Assembly: GCF_011764505.1 (NCBI RefSeq)
Contig: NZ_AP022839.1
Location: 1,719,001 to 1,783,000, forward strand
DNA length: 64,000 bases
DNA from: Legionella antarctica
GTDB lineage: Bacteria; Pseudomonadota; Gammaproteobacteria; Legionellales; Legionellaceae
Reading direction: 5' to 3'
The stretch's first letter is position 1. Each line of letters begins with the position of its first letter. This document shows positions 8,085 to 16,974 of this stretch, in pieces. Below the pieces are notes generated by a model. The model was not told where the DNA came from and ran no database searches. It worked only from the letters and a program-made list of their open reading frames with translations. A program made the position numbers and the translations under genes.

Positions 8085-9626
8085 TTAAATAAGTCTGCGT
8101 TCTACTAAAAAATCATGTGCTACCTTTTGGGGACTGATTTTTTTCACATCAACAAGATAGTTTAAATGTTGCATGGTTTCATTATCAATAGTGCCTAACA
8201 ACGGTTTCAATACAACAGCAATTTGAGGATATTTTTTTAATACCGAATTACGTATTACAGGAGCAGCATAGTAGGGTGGATAAAAATGTTTATTATCGGT
8301 TAGTAAACGTAAATTAAACTCAGTGATTCTTCCGTCTGTGGTAAACGCACCTATGGCTTGTACTTTGTCATTTTGAATCGCATGGTAAACCAAATCAGGC
8401 TGCATTTGCACGATTTTCTTAAACTTAAACCCGTACACATGAGTCAAGCCAGGCAATCCATCGGGACGGCTTAAGAATTCTGCAGGAGCCGCAAGAGTTA
8501 TTTGACTTCCCATCTGTACTAAATCGCTCAGGTTAATCAAGTTATTTTGCTCTGCAAATTGCTCTTTCACCGCTAATGACTCCGCATTATAAAAACCAAA
8601 GGGGCTGAGCCAAACTAGCTGGAACTGGTTCAAATAGGCATCTTGAACGAACTGATAAGTCTTTTGTGGATTTTTAATTTTTTTTTGCTTTAAAACTACA
8701 AGATACGCTGTTCCTGTATATTCCGGATAAAGATCGACTTGTCCCGAAAGCAACGCATTTTGCAAAATAGCTGTTGTTCCAAGATTAAATTTCTTGTCAA
8801 CATGCAAATGAGTTTTTGCCTCAATCAAATCGGCCATCAAATAGCCTAAAACATACTGTTCCGTAAAATTTTTACTACCTATTACAAGATGAGTGTCTCG
8901 TTTGTCTTTGCTAAAAAAAACAACAAAATCATAGCTGACTATGGTGAGTAGCATGACAACGACTAGACTTACGATCAGAACTTTTGTTTTTTTAAATCGT
9001 AATATCAAACGATGACGTTGCGACAACAGTGAAGTCAAAATGACAATACTGTAATCCATGGTTAAAGCCAGCAGGGCCGTAGGGATCGCACCTAATAAAA
9101 TAAGATTTTGATCATTGAGTGATAAACCTTGGGTAATAAAGTCACCTAACCCACCAGCTCCTATAAAAGCTGCAATGGTTGTTATACTGATAGTCATAGC
9201 CATCGAAATTCTGACACCGCCCATGATTACAGGAAGTGCTAAGGGTAATTCAATGAGGTGTAAGCGCTGCCAACGAGTAAAGCCTAAGCTATTAGCGACT
9301 TGATTATAGGTAGGTGCTATTCCTTTCAAACCAATATAAGTATTACTGGTTATGGGAAGCAGGGCATAAACAATAAGAGCAATCAGAGTGGGTGTTAATC
9401 CTATTCCGACCAAAGGAATAAGAAATCCAAGTAAAGCAATACTGGGTATCGTTTGAAATATATTGGTTAACCCAAGGACGGGATTTTTTAATTTCGGCAA
9501 GCGAGTAATCAGGATCCCTAAACTAATACCAAGAATAATTGCAAAAAACATGGCCGTAAGAGATATGTTGATATGCTCGACCAGTTTTGTTTGTAATTGG
9601 GGTAAATGTTCTATTATAAAGTCCAT
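8085..9626 (-). CDS. Osmoprotectant ABC transporter, permease fused to substrate-binding protein
   Basis: About 513 residues. The N-terminal part (1-210) is a permease with five or so membrane helices and an EAA loop (ANSLGFTRWQRLHLIELPLA) of the ProW/OpuCB type. A further helix (about 218-240) leads to a periplasmic OpuAC/ProX-type binding domain that begins at LVIGSKNFTEQYVLGYLM and runs to the end. Such fusions replace separate OpuCB and OpuCC proteins and import glycine betaine, carnitine or choline during osmotic stress. The ATG at 9626 is preferred; a TTG at 9632 that overlaps the upstream stop is also possible. The partner ATPase gene lies directly upstream in the same operon. The substrate is inferred from the family. 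Confidence 0.9.
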   Translation of the reverse strand: MDFIIEHLPQLQTKLVEHINISLTAMFFAIILGISLGILITRLPKLKNPVLGLTNIFQTIPSIALLGFLIPLVGIGLTPTLIALIVYALLPITSNTYIGLKGIAPTYNQVANSLGFTRWQRLHLIELPLALPVIMGGVRISMAMTISITTIAAFIGAGGLGDFITQGLSLNDQNLILLGAIPTALLALTMDYSIVILTSLLSQRHRLILRFKKTKVLIVSLVVVMLLTIVSYDFVVFFSKDKRDTHLVIGSKNFTEQYVLGYLMADLIEAKTHLHVDKKFNLGTTAILQNALLSGQVDLYPEYTGTAYLVVLKQKKIKNPQKTYQFVQDAYLNQFQLVWLSPFGFYNAESLAVKEQFAEQNNLINLSDLVQMGSQITLAAPAEFLSRPDGLPGLTHVYGFKFKKIVQMQPDLVYHAIQNDKVQAIGAFTTDGRITEFNLRLLTDNKHFYPPYYAAPVIRNSVLKKYPQIAVVLKPLLGTIDNETMQHLNYLVDVKKISPQKVAHDFLVERRLI

Positions 9627-9628
9627 GT

Positions 9629-10363
9629 TCAATAGTTCATTTTAGATATCAGTAATTGTTTAACAAATTCAGTAGCGGGTTTGGCAAAAACCTCATCCCT
9701 CGTTCCAACTTGTTCAAAACAACCTTCATTCATAATAGCAATTCGATCGGCCAAGCGAAATGCTTCATTAATATCATGCGTTACGAAAATAATTGTTTTT
9801 TTCAGTTTTTGTTTTAATCCGATTATTTCATTTTGGAGCGTTTCACGCGTAATAGCATCCAGGGCAGCAAAAGGTTCATCCATCAATATATACTTTGGAT
9901 TGTTAGCAAGAGCACGAGCCACTCCTACTCGCTGTTGCTCTCCTCCTGATAATTCATCAGGATAGCGATCAAAATATTTCTCCGGTTCTAAATTAACCAG
10001 GCGCAGAAGCTCATTAACTCGTTCCGTCCGTTGTTTTTTTGGAGTTTTCATCAGATGCATGATAATGGCGATATTCTTAGCCACAGTCAGATGAGGAAAT
10101 AAACCGGTATGTTGAAAGACAAAGCCCATGGATCGACGTAATTGAACCTTAGGATACTCCTGAATTGGCATCCCATCTATTTCAATCGTACCAGTGGTAG
10201 GTTTAATTGTATGATTTAATAATTTAAGCAAGGTTGATTTTCCACCTCCAGATGAACCCACCAATACTAATGTCTCACCATCTAAAATCGATAAGTTGAT
10301 GTTTTTAACGGAAAAAGTTTGTTTATTATCGAAGGATTTAGAAACATGGCGAAGAATAATCAT
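9629..10363 (-). CDS. Osmoprotectant ABC transporter ATP-binding protein
   Basis: A 244-residue ATPase of the OpuCA/ProV type. Visible are Walker A (GSSGGGKST, about 36-44), Q-loop (FVFQHTGLFPHL), ABC signature (LSGGEQQRVGVARAL), Walker B (YILMDEPFAALD) and the switch histidine (FVTHDINEA). It ends soon after the ATPase core, without the paired CBS domains found in some OpuCA and ProV proteins, so regulation by ionic strength through CBS domains is not expected. Its stop codon lies at the start of the permease-binding protein gene, showing tight coupling. An AAGGA sequence lies about 13 bases before the ATG, so the ribosome site is weak. Confidence 0.92.
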   Translation of the reverse strand: MIILRHVSKSFDNKQTFSVKNINLSILDGETLVLVGSSGGGKSTLLKLLNHTIKPTTGTIEIDGMPIQEYPKVQLRRSMGFVFQHTGLFPHLTVAKNIAIIMHLMKTPKKQRTERVNELLRLVNLEPEKYFDRYPDELSGGEQQRVGVARALANNPKYILMDEPFAALDAITRETLQNEIIGLKQKLKKTIIFVTHDINEAFRLADRIAIMNEGCFEQVGTRDEVFAKPATEFVKQLLISKMNY

Positions 10364-10534
10364 ATTTTATATTTATATTCCTTATAAGTATCCCGTATAG
10401 GATAACATCCGCCCAAATCTATTACTACTTTTGCTTCCCATCTTGAAAGTATTGTAATAGCAATAAAGTACAAATAAGGTTTTTATCCTCAGTTCAGGTA
10501 AAAAGCTTAAGGGCGCAAAAGGTGACGCAGATTT

Positions 10535-11476
10535 TTAAAAAGTGTTAATGCTCTCTCGGATAACACCGACGGATATTTTTCCTTGTTTATCCTTACTTCG
10601 TTTTAGTAAAGTATAAACGGTCAATTGAAACTCATCGCTGGTTACAAATGCTACACTAAGGAAATATTTGCTTTCTATAGTAATTTGCTCGTTGGGTAAA
10701 TTAATTTTTTTAGCCAGTTCAGTTATGTCTTTAAGATCTGTAATTCCATTTTCACCTCTTGCCATAATTAACTCATTGACTTGTGCTTCAGTTATTCCAT
10801 TACCAAGGGACATGAGTACTTTTTTTGAAGCTGTATTGATATTTATTGGGATTGTTTCTGGTAAAGCAGTAATAAAAGGACCTATAGCCTGGTATAATTC
10901 TGAAGAAACATCTTTGATTAATCTAAATTCAGTAGCACTGCTCATTAATTGATGACTTGGATAATAGGGGGGCTTTTGTGAGAGGTAATAGGTGCTGTAA
11001 TTATCCTTACCACGAGCAAGATCATAAGCAGTTAACCAGTTTTGGACTCCAAGGGCTAAATTGAGTTGTTCTTTACTATTTAACTGGTGAGTAGTATGAC
11101 CGATAAGATCAATAAATACAGGCAATAATTTTTTTTCAATCAAATTATTGAGATTAAAACGCGCCTGTAAATCATAAAGACCCCCGTTTAATTGTATCTG
11201 ATCAACCAGGCGTTCCATTTTTCCAGGATATTGAGCAACCATACCTTGTTTATCTAATTTGGTAAATTTCCTGGTATTACCATTTAGTTCATTCATTGCC
11301 CAGAACAGTACAGCTTGTGATGCAAGATATAGTTTATCGTGAGTTATCGTTAATCGCGTTCGGTAAATATCTAATTGCAACCTGGTGCTCATAGCTGTAG
11401 CTACGATTGCAACTAAAGTCATAATAAATAAAGCCGTTAGCAGGGCACCACCGAAAGATTTTTTAAGTTGATGCAT
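10535..11476 (-). CDS. lspK: Type II secretion minor pseudopilin K
   Basis: A GspK-family protein of about 313 residues. It forms the tip complex of the type II pseudopilus with GspI and GspJ and starts fibre assembly. The N-terminus (MHQLKKSFGGALLTALFIM) is a short basic leader followed by the hydrophobic helix. The position corresponding to Glu+5 of other pseudopilins is not glutamate, as is usual for GspK. A large globular domain with the helix-hairpin-helix-like segment ININTASKKVLMSLG follows. The start at 11476 fits the leader better than the longer frame from 11515, and overlaps the lspJ end by 14 bases. It is the last gene of lspG-H-I-J-K. Confidence 0.92.
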   Translation of the reverse strand: MHQLKKSFGGALLTALFIMTLVAIVATAMSTRLQLDIYRTRLTITHDKLYLASQAVLFWAMNELNGNTRKFTKLDKQGMVAQYPGKMERLVDQIQLNGGLYDLQARFNLNNLIEKKLLPVFIDLIGHTTHQLNSKEQLNLALGVQNWLTAYDLARGKDNYSTYYLSQKPPYYPSHQLMSSATEFRLIKDVSSELYQAIGPFITALPETIPININTASKKVLMSLGNGITEAQVNELIMARGENGITDLKDITELAKKINLPNEQITIESKYFLSVAFVTSDEFQLTVYTLLKRSKDKQGKISVGVIRESINTF

Positions 11477-12080
11477 AAAGTGCCCCCGGAATGATAAACA
11501 GCAGGTTGATTTCACCCCATTCTTGCAATGTTATGTTGATTTGGATTGCTTTAGGTAACGGTTCTTTGCCTTGGTTTTGATTGACTGCTTGTTCTCGCCA
11601 TTCAGGTAATAACTGTAAGCTTTGATTTAAGTAATTAAAACGACATCCAGTTACACTATCGAGTAATAGTTTATCCTCATAAGTATTTCTATTGGCAGGA
11701 TCAAGGCTGGGCCATGTACGATGTAGAAGTGCCCCATCCATGCAGACAAGAGCGATACGTTTCAGGCTGCTGCGTTTTTCCAGGCTTTGAGGATTAACGT
11801 TGCCATCTCGAGTCAGTTCCAGATATTGAGGTTGTCCAACAAAAATCGGAAATAAATGCATTTCATTCCCTCTAATCGCTCTCTCTAAAGCTTGTGATGT
11901 GTCTTGTTGAATGATACTAACCGCAAGCTGTAAGGCATTTAAACGCTCAGCTTGAGCATTAACGCGGGTACGAGTAGTGAATGCATAATATAATGAAGAA
12001 GAAGTAATCGTTGCTAATATTGCAAAAACAGTAAGAGCAATTAAAATTTCAATTAGAGTAAATCCCTTGCTAGTGTTCAT
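11463..12080 (-). CDS. lspJ: Type II secretion minor pseudopilin J
   Basis: A 205-residue prepilin-like protein. The class III leader and helix are MNTSKGFTLIEILIALTVFA, with PilD-type cleavage after Gly6 and Glu+5 retained. The rest is a periplasmic beta-rich domain. GspJ joins GspI and GspK at the pseudopilus tip. The start codon overlaps the lspI stop by 4 bases, indicating translational coupling. In Legionella the Lsp system exports degradative enzymes needed for growth in amoebae and macrophages (established for L. pneumophila). Confidence 0.92.
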   Translation of the reverse strand: MNTSKGFTLIEILIALTVFAILATITSSSLYYAFTTRTRVNAQAERLNALQLAVSIIQQDTSQALERAIRGNEMHLFPIFVGQPQYLELTRDGNVNPQSLEKRSSLKRIALVCMDGALLHRTWPSLDPANRNTYEDKLLLDSVTGCRFNYLNQSLQLLPEWREQAVNQNQGKEPLPKAIQINITLQEWGEINLLFIIPGALYAST

Positions 12081-12463
12081 CCCAAGTACCTGAAGGCAAC
12101 AAGTTCCTCACGAAAAGGCCCCGATTGTTTTTGACTAACCGAAATAGTGATTTGCTGCATTTTTTTTATGGGGGTAGCGCTAAATTGTGCCCTCCAATAC
12201 CAACGCTGTCCAAGCATCTTGGTAATCTGTGTTGCTTCCTGACTCTGGTTTAGTTGGATGAGATTTAACTGAATCATGGAGACCCCTTGCATTGCAACCC
12301 AATGACTAATTGTTTTCTCTTTGATGCGATGAGTGCTCTCTATATTTTGAGCGGTGGCCTTTAATAGGGCCGTTAACGCTATAGCAATAACAGTAAGTGC
12401 CAGCAACACTTCAACCAGAGTAAATCCTGATATTTTTAGATTAAATTGTGAATGAGGGCTCAT
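12077..12463 (-). CDS. lspI: Type II secretion minor pseudopilin I
   Basis: A 128-residue GspI-family pseudopilin with the cleavage and helix motif SGFTLVEVLLALTVIAIALT. The leader is longer than in LspJ (about 12 residues, NLKISG ending). The mature domain is short, as usual for GspI, and forms the core of the I-J-K tip complex. The gene overlaps lspH and lspJ by 4 bases each, so the block is one transcript. Confidence 0.92.
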   Translation of the reverse strand: MSPHSQFNLKISGFTLVEVLLALTVIAIALTALLKATAQNIESTHRIKEKTISHWVAMQGVSMIQLNLIQLNQSQEATQITKMLGQRWYWRAQFSATPIKKMQQITISVSQKQSGPFREELVAFRYLG

Positions 12464-12942
12464 TTGGGATTAGCCGTAGAAAAACTCAGATTACCATTAT
12501 GAGTACCCCGAAGGGTGATAATTATGTCTTTATTGGTTCCAAAACCTAAGGTAAAAGGGGTCATGTCCCCAGAGGAATTGATAATTATGGGTGGTGCTCC
12601 CGGATGGGGTTTGTTATTGGTTTTAAGAGTTATGAACGTATTTTTAGGGAAATAATTAACCTTAAAGACACCTTTATTAGAGATCGGTTCCCAACCAGAG
12701 ATGTTTCGAAATCGTAAAATCTGATAACTGGTATTATCGATGCGAAGACCCAGGGTGCTGGTTTCTAAAATAGCTTTTTGTTGGGCTAATTTAAGAGTAT
12801 TTACTAATTGATCGGCTGAAAACAAAACTCGCCTGCTTTCGCCAAAATCCCCGAAAGAAATTAAGGCAAAACCCGCGGTGATGCCTATAATAACAATGAC
12901 GATTAATATTTCGATTAAGGTAAAACCTCGATTAGTGATCAT
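12460..12942 (-). CDS. lspH: Type II secretion pseudopilin H
   Basis: A GspH-family pseudopilin of about 160 residues. The prepilin motif MITNRGFTLIEILIVIVIIG gives a six-residue leader. The longer frame from 13011 would add 23 residues before it, so the ATG at 12942 was chosen; it overlaps the lspG stop by 11 bases. The mature part contains the FSADQLVNTLKLAQQKAI helix typical of GspH. It is thought to link the GspG fibre to the tip complex. Confidence 0.9.
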   Translation of the reverse strand: MITNRGFTLIEILIVIVIIGITAGFALISFGDFGESRRVLFSADQLVNTLKLAQQKAILETSTLGLRIDNTSYQILRFRNISGWEPISNKGVFKVNYFPKNTFITLKTNNKPHPGAPPIIINSSGDMTPFTLGFGTNKDIIITLRGTHNGNLSFSTANPK

Positions 12943-13351
12943 CCCAGTTACCAATCTCCGCATTAATTCCTGTTCCCCCAGGTTGTCCCTCTGCCCCAAG
13001 TGTAAACACATCTACATCACCGTGTTGCCCTGGATTTAAGTAAAGATAATCTCTTCCCCATGGATCTTTAGGAACAGACTTAAGATATTGTTTCCAATTG
13101 TTTGGTGTGGGATTATTTGATGGTTTTTCTACCAGGGCCATCAAACCCTGGTCAGTACTGGGGTATGTGCCATTATCAAGCTTATATAGATCAAGTGCAT
13201 TTTGGATGGCCAGCACATCTTGTTTTGCCTTTACTTTACGAGCTTCATCAGGACGGCCCATTATTTTAGGTACGACTATAGAGGCTAGAATGCCTAATAT
13301 AACGACAACGACCATAATTTCAATTAATGAAAAACCCTTTTGTCGATTCAT
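12932..13351 (-). CDS. lspG: Type II secretion major pseudopilin G
   Basis: A 139-residue major pseudopilin, the main subunit of the type II pseudopilus. The leader is MNRQKG followed by FSLIEIMVVVVILGILAS; Phe+1 and Glu+5 are present. The C-terminal domain shows the GspG pattern with DPWGRDYLY and the calcium-site loop region (GQHGDVDVFTLGAEGQPGG). The start at 13351 was chosen because the leader is of normal length and AGAGGAAC precedes it; the frame extends upstream without support. It is the first gene of the lspG-H-I-J-K unit. Confidence 0.94.
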   Translation of the reverse strand: MNRQKGFSLIEIMVVVVILGILASIVVPKIMGRPDEARKVKAKQDVLAIQNALDLYKLDNGTYPSTDQGLMALVEKPSNNPTPNNWKQYLKSVPKDPWGRDYLYLNPGQHGDVDVFTLGAEGQPGGTGINAEIGNWDDH

Positions 13352-13384
13352 ATTTGTTCCTCTGAAAGCTAAATGGTAAACATA

Positions 13385-13404
13385 ACACATTTTTAATGTG
13401 TCAA
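13385..13404 (-). promoter_or_regulatory. Probable lspG promoter with overlapping dyad
   Basis: On the minus strand TTGACA (13399-13404) forms a good -35 box. It overlaps a perfect dyad, ACACATT-3-AATGTGT (13385-13401), that ends about 34 bases before the lspG start. A convincing -10 is not seen (TGTTTA at 16-base spacing is the nearest). The dyad could bind a repressor or activator of the secretion genes. Assignment rests on position and sequence only. Confidence 0.4.
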
Positions 13405-13535
13405 CCTCTCTGGATTCTCGCCATTTAGAAATTGATACAAAGTAGTGTCTTTGACCAAGTTAAATGCTGTTTAAAATGGCAAAATTCCGACCACATCATT
13501 AAAAAAGCCAATTCTATTTTATAGGGAATCATCCT

Positions 13536-14735
13536 TTAAGCAACTAATTGCTCCATAGAAAATATGGGCAATAGTGTAGCTAAAACAATAAAAAGAACCA
13601 CAGCACCCATCATTAAAATCACCATAGGTTCTAACAGAGTTAATGAGGTATCAATCAATCGCTTTACTTCATTATCCAGATGATTGGCTGAACGTTCCAT
13701 CATATTGGAAAGTTGCCCACTTTTTTCACCGCTAGCAATTAAATGAATTGCCATGGGACTGATGAAGCGAGTTTCTTTAAGTGCCTCATGAATACCACTT
13801 CCTTCCCTGACGCGCAGTGTAGCCGTATCAAATGCTTGCCTCATCACAATATTGGTCACAAGACTTGCTGAAACACGCATGGTTTCCAATACGCTCACCC
13901 CTGCGGCAAACAGTATTCCAAAGGTATGAATGTAGCGGGCAACGTTTATTGTTTTTGCCAGATAGGACACAATGGGTAATCGAAGAATCAGACGATGCCA
14001 TGCAGTTTTAATTTTTATATTGTTCAAACTTTTTTTGAAACCAACAACAGCAAGAAGAATAAGAATCAGGGTATAAAGACCATATGCTTTAACAAAATGA
14101 CTAAATGCAATGAGCAGTTGCGTCATTCCGGGTAGGGTTTGCCCACTACTGGTAAACACTTCAATAATTTTAGGAACTACAAAGGTAAGTAAAAAGCTAA
14201 TAATCGCCGCAGAAACAATGATCATGATAAGTGGATAAATCAAGGCCTGCTGAACTTTTTGACGGGTACTTTGTTGATTTTCAGTATAGTCGGCCAATTT
14301 TTCCAAAACTAAATCCAGGCGTCCAGTTTGTTCTCCTGAACCTACAGTGGCCCGATATAATTCAGGAAAAGCATTTGGGTATTGAGCCATTGCTTGTGCT
14401 AAACCATACCCTTCGAGCACCTTGGCACGAATTCCTATAATAAGCTCTCTTACTTTATCTTTTTCAGTTTGTTCACTCACACCACGTAATGACTCCTCTA
14501 CAGGGATGCCTGCAGCAAGAAGGGTAGCTAATTGTCTGGTGAGTAACGATAGGTCAGCTGCTGATATTTTGCTCTTGGTATTGGCAACACGTTGTTGGGT
14601 CAAGGCTTGAATCTGGGTCGGTATTAATCCCTGTTCACGCAATAGCTGACGGGCATGACGTTCCGAATCAGCTTCAATCACGCCTTTATTAGGACTGCCA
14701 TTTTTTTTTAGCGCTTGATATTGGTACGCGCCCAT
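13536..14735 (-). CDS. lspF: Type II secretion inner-membrane platform protein F
   Basis: A 399-residue GspF-family polytopic protein. It carries two T2SSF domains (about 65-190 and 268-390), each ending in a membrane helix, with three transmembrane segments near 165-190, 215-235 and 370-395. The motif RQLATLLAAGIPVEESL is the classic GspF signature. It forms the platform that couples the LspE ATPase to pseudopilus growth. It precedes lspG on the same strand with a gap of about 185 bases. The other lsp genes (C, D, E and L-M) are not in this window, so the system is split on the chromosome. Confidence 0.95.
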   Translation of the reverse strand: MGAYQYQALKKNGSPNKGVIEADSERHARQLLREQGLIPTQIQALTQQRVANTKSKISAADLSLLTRQLATLLAAGIPVEESLRGVSEQTEKDKVRELIIGIRAKVLEGYGLAQAMAQYPNAFPELYRATVGSGEQTGRLDLVLEKLADYTENQQSTRQKVQQALIYPLIMIIVSAAIISFLLTFVVPKIIEVFTSSGQTLPGMTQLLIAFSHFVKAYGLYTLILILLAVVGFKKSLNNIKIKTAWHRLILRLPIVSYLAKTINVARYIHTFGILFAAGVSVLETMRVSASLVTNIVMRQAFDTATLRVREGSGIHEALKETRFISPMAIHLIASGEKSGQLSNMMERSANHLDNEVKRLIDTSLTLLEPMVILMMGAVVLFIVLATLLPIFSMEQLVA

Positions 14736-14829
14736 ATTATTTTACTGTAGTTAAAACTATAGAGTGTAATCTATTGGGTTTCATAAGTCACTTAAGGTAA
14801 ACTTGAAGTCGGACTATCCTGGAGACTAA

Positions 14830-16242
14830 ATGATGAGTAAAAATGTAGTACTTGAGGCAATTAGGGAAAACGACGCAAAGTTTATTGATTTAAGATTTAC
14901 TGATATTCGAGGTAAAGAGCAACATTATACTATTCCAGTATCGGCTGCTGATGATGATTTTGTTGAAAATGGTAAAATGATAGACGGTTCATCATTCAAG
15001 GGATGGCAGAAAATTCATCAATCTGATTTGGCACTTATGCCGGATTTTGATTCTATCCAACTGGATCCATTTTTTCAGGATAATACGTTATTTATTCGTT
15101 GCAACGTTGTCGATCCGCAAACTCGAATTGGCTATGATCGCTGTCCACGCTCTTTAGCGCAGCGTGCGGAAGCTTATTTACAGTCTACAGGTATAGCGGA
15201 TGAAGTTAATTTTGGTCCCGAACCAGAGTTTTTCTTATTTGACAATGTCCAATGGGAAACCAGTATCAGCGGTTCTTTTTACAAAATCGATTCAGATGAA
15301 GCGCATTGGAATTCGGGTAAAGAAATAGAAGGGGGCAATATTGGCCACAGACCTACTGTAAAAGGCGGTTATTTTCCAGTTCCTCCTGTAGACTCCTCTC
15401 ATGATATTCGTTCAGCTATATGTTTAACTCTTGAGTCATTGGGGGCTGTGGTTGAAGCTCATCATCATGAGGTTGCGACAGCAAACCAGTGTGAGGTAGC
15501 TACGCGTTTTAATACCTTAACCAAGAAAGCGGATGAGTTGCAAATTTTAAAATACGTTATTCACAATGTTGCCCATAACTATGGAAAAACTGCGACTTTT
15601 ATGCCTAAACCTTTAGTTGGTGATAACGGAAGTGGAATGCACTGCCACCAGTCATTAGTGAAAGATGGGGTTAATTTATTTTCTGGCGATCAATATGCAG
15701 GTCTTTCTGAAACTGCTCTATACTATATCGGGGGGATTGTAAGACATGCCCGCGCCTTAAATGCGTTTACTAACCCTTCTACTAACAGCTATAAGCGTCT
15801 GGTTCCTGGATTTGAGGCTCCTGTATTGTTAGCTTACTCCGCGAGAAATCGTTCAGCTGCAATTCGCATACCTCATGTGCATAATCCTAAAGCACGTCGT
15901 GTCGAAGTTCGCTTTCCTGATCCAACAGCAAATCCTTATCTGGCTTTTTCAGCTATGATGATGGCTGGACTTGATGGTATTCAGAAGAAAATTCATCCAG
16001 GGCAACCTATGGACAAGGATCTGTATGATTTACCTCCTGAGGAACTTGTTGATGTGCCAACTGTTTGTTCTTCTTTGGAACACGCAATGGAAAATTTACG
16101 GGCGGATCATGAATTTTTATTACAAGGTGATGTGTTCAGCAGAGACTTTATAAATAATTACATCAGGATGAAAGAAGAAGAAATAACTAAAATCAGAAGC
16201 CTGACCCATCCTTTTGAATTTGAGTTATATTACAGTCTATAA
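14830..16242 (+). CDS. glnA: Glutamine synthetase type I
   Basis: A 470-residue GSI-beta enzyme that makes glutamine from glutamate, ammonia and ATP as a dodecamer. Seen in order: beta-grasp domain (DGSSFKGW near 52-60), metal-site motif ([12 protein letters not shown]), [12 protein letters not shown]-site motif [19 protein letters not shown], and the adenylylation loop [12 protein letters not shown] with the tyrosine that GlnE modifies. The start has GGAGAC just upstream, with a second ATG one codon later. It is divergent from the lsp genes. No sigma-54 promoter (TGGCAC-N5-TTGCA type) is obvious in the 94-base gap. Confidence 0.97.
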   Translation: MMSKNVVLEAIRENDAKFIDLRFTDIRGKEQHYTIPVSAADDDFVENGKMIDGSSFKGWQKIHQSDLALMPDFDSIQLDPFFQDNTLFIRCNVVDPQTRIGYDRCPRSLAQRAEAYLQSTGIADEVNFGPEPEFFLFDNVQWETSISGSFYKIDSDEAHWNSGKEIEGGNIGHRPTVKGGYFPVPPVDSSHDIRSAICLTLESLGAVVEAHHHEVATANQCEVATRFNTLTKKADELQILKYVIHNVAHNYGKTATFMPKPLVGDNGSGMHCHQSLVKDGVNLFSGDQYAGLSETALYYIGGIVRHARALNAFTNPSTNSYKRLVPGFEAPVLLAYSARNRSAAIRIPHVHNPKARRVEVRFPDPTANPYLAFSAMMMAGLDGIQKKIHPGQPMDKDLYDLPPEELVDVPTVCSSLEHAMENLRADHEFLLQGDVFSRDFINNYIRMKEEEITKIRSLTHPFEFELYYSL

Positions 16243-16259
16243 GGTTGTGGGATACAGTG

Positions 16260-16811
16260 ATGACTAAATTCTTCCAGGTTGCTGCATTAATGATGATACT
16301 TTCCCCATCATATGCGGAAATTTATACCTGGATAGATAGTCAAGGAGTTGTTCATTTTAGTGATAATCCGCACCAAGGTGCGGAGAAACTCAAACTTCCT
16401 GCAGGTCAGAGTTATTCAGCACTATCACTGCCTTCTTCTGTTCCTGAAGAGGACGGTTCAGCTACCCATGAAGCTAATAAGAGTAGTGAAACCAGTGATA
16501 GTGATAAACCGTATACCAAAATAGCGATTAGAGAGCCGCTTCATGGGGCAACAATTCGCAACAATCAAGGATACATTCTTGTTTCCGTTGAATTAGAGCC
16601 TAAATTATCGGAGGGTGATAATTTATAAATGATATTTGATCGGGCTGTTCTGGGAGAACCACAACCAAATACGACTTTTGAATTAAACGGCATTTACAGA
16701 GGATCTCATGAACTTGCTGTTCAAGTTGTTAGTGCGGCTGGTGAAGTACTTTTGATTAGTGATCCAATTACTGTATACATTCATAGACCTCGGGTAGGTA
16801 TGGGAAAATAA
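16260..16811 (+). pseudogene. DUF4124 domain protein, split by an in-frame stop
   Basis: Two consecutive in-frame pieces read as one family member. Piece one (about 16260-16628) has a signal peptide, MTKFFQVAALMMILSPSYA, and the DUF4124 motif IYTWIDSQGVVHFSDNP, then an acidic linker, and ends LEPKLSEGDNL before TAA (16626-16628). Piece two begins at the very next codon, ATG at 16629, and supplies the usual C-terminal part, ending YRGSHELAVQVVSAAGEVLL and DPITVYIHRP. DUF4124 proteins are periplasmic, of unknown role, and often sit beside glnA. A single substitution, for example CAA to TAA, explains the stop. Reinitiation at the adjacent ATG might still make the second piece, but it would lack a signal peptide. 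Confidence 0.8.
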
Positions 16812-16834
16812 GGCAAAGTCTACTAACAAAATAC

Positions 16835-16860
16835 CTCTGCGAAAACAGCAGGGATTTTTT
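16835..16860 (+). terminator. Rho-independent terminator after glnA-DUF4124
   Basis: A six-pair stem (CTCTGC with GCAGGG, one G-T pair) around a 7-base loop is followed by ATTTTTT at 16854-16860. It lies 24 bases after the DUF4124 stop, so it probably ends the glnA-DUF4124 transcript. Confidence 0.65.
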
Positions 16861-16974
16861 AAATAAAATGAATGAGATTACAAGGTTATTAGAACGAACC
16901 TTGATGACGCTATAATGTTTTATTTACGTAGGGTAGAATATTTATAGAGTTTAGTTTAATACAGGTACCTGCAT

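Noticed and set aside
8085-10363. Histidine or mercury-type transporter instead of osmoprotectant
   Set aside because: The binding domain opens with GSKNFTEQ, typical of ProX/OpuAC, and the neighbours carry no amino-acid or mercury features.
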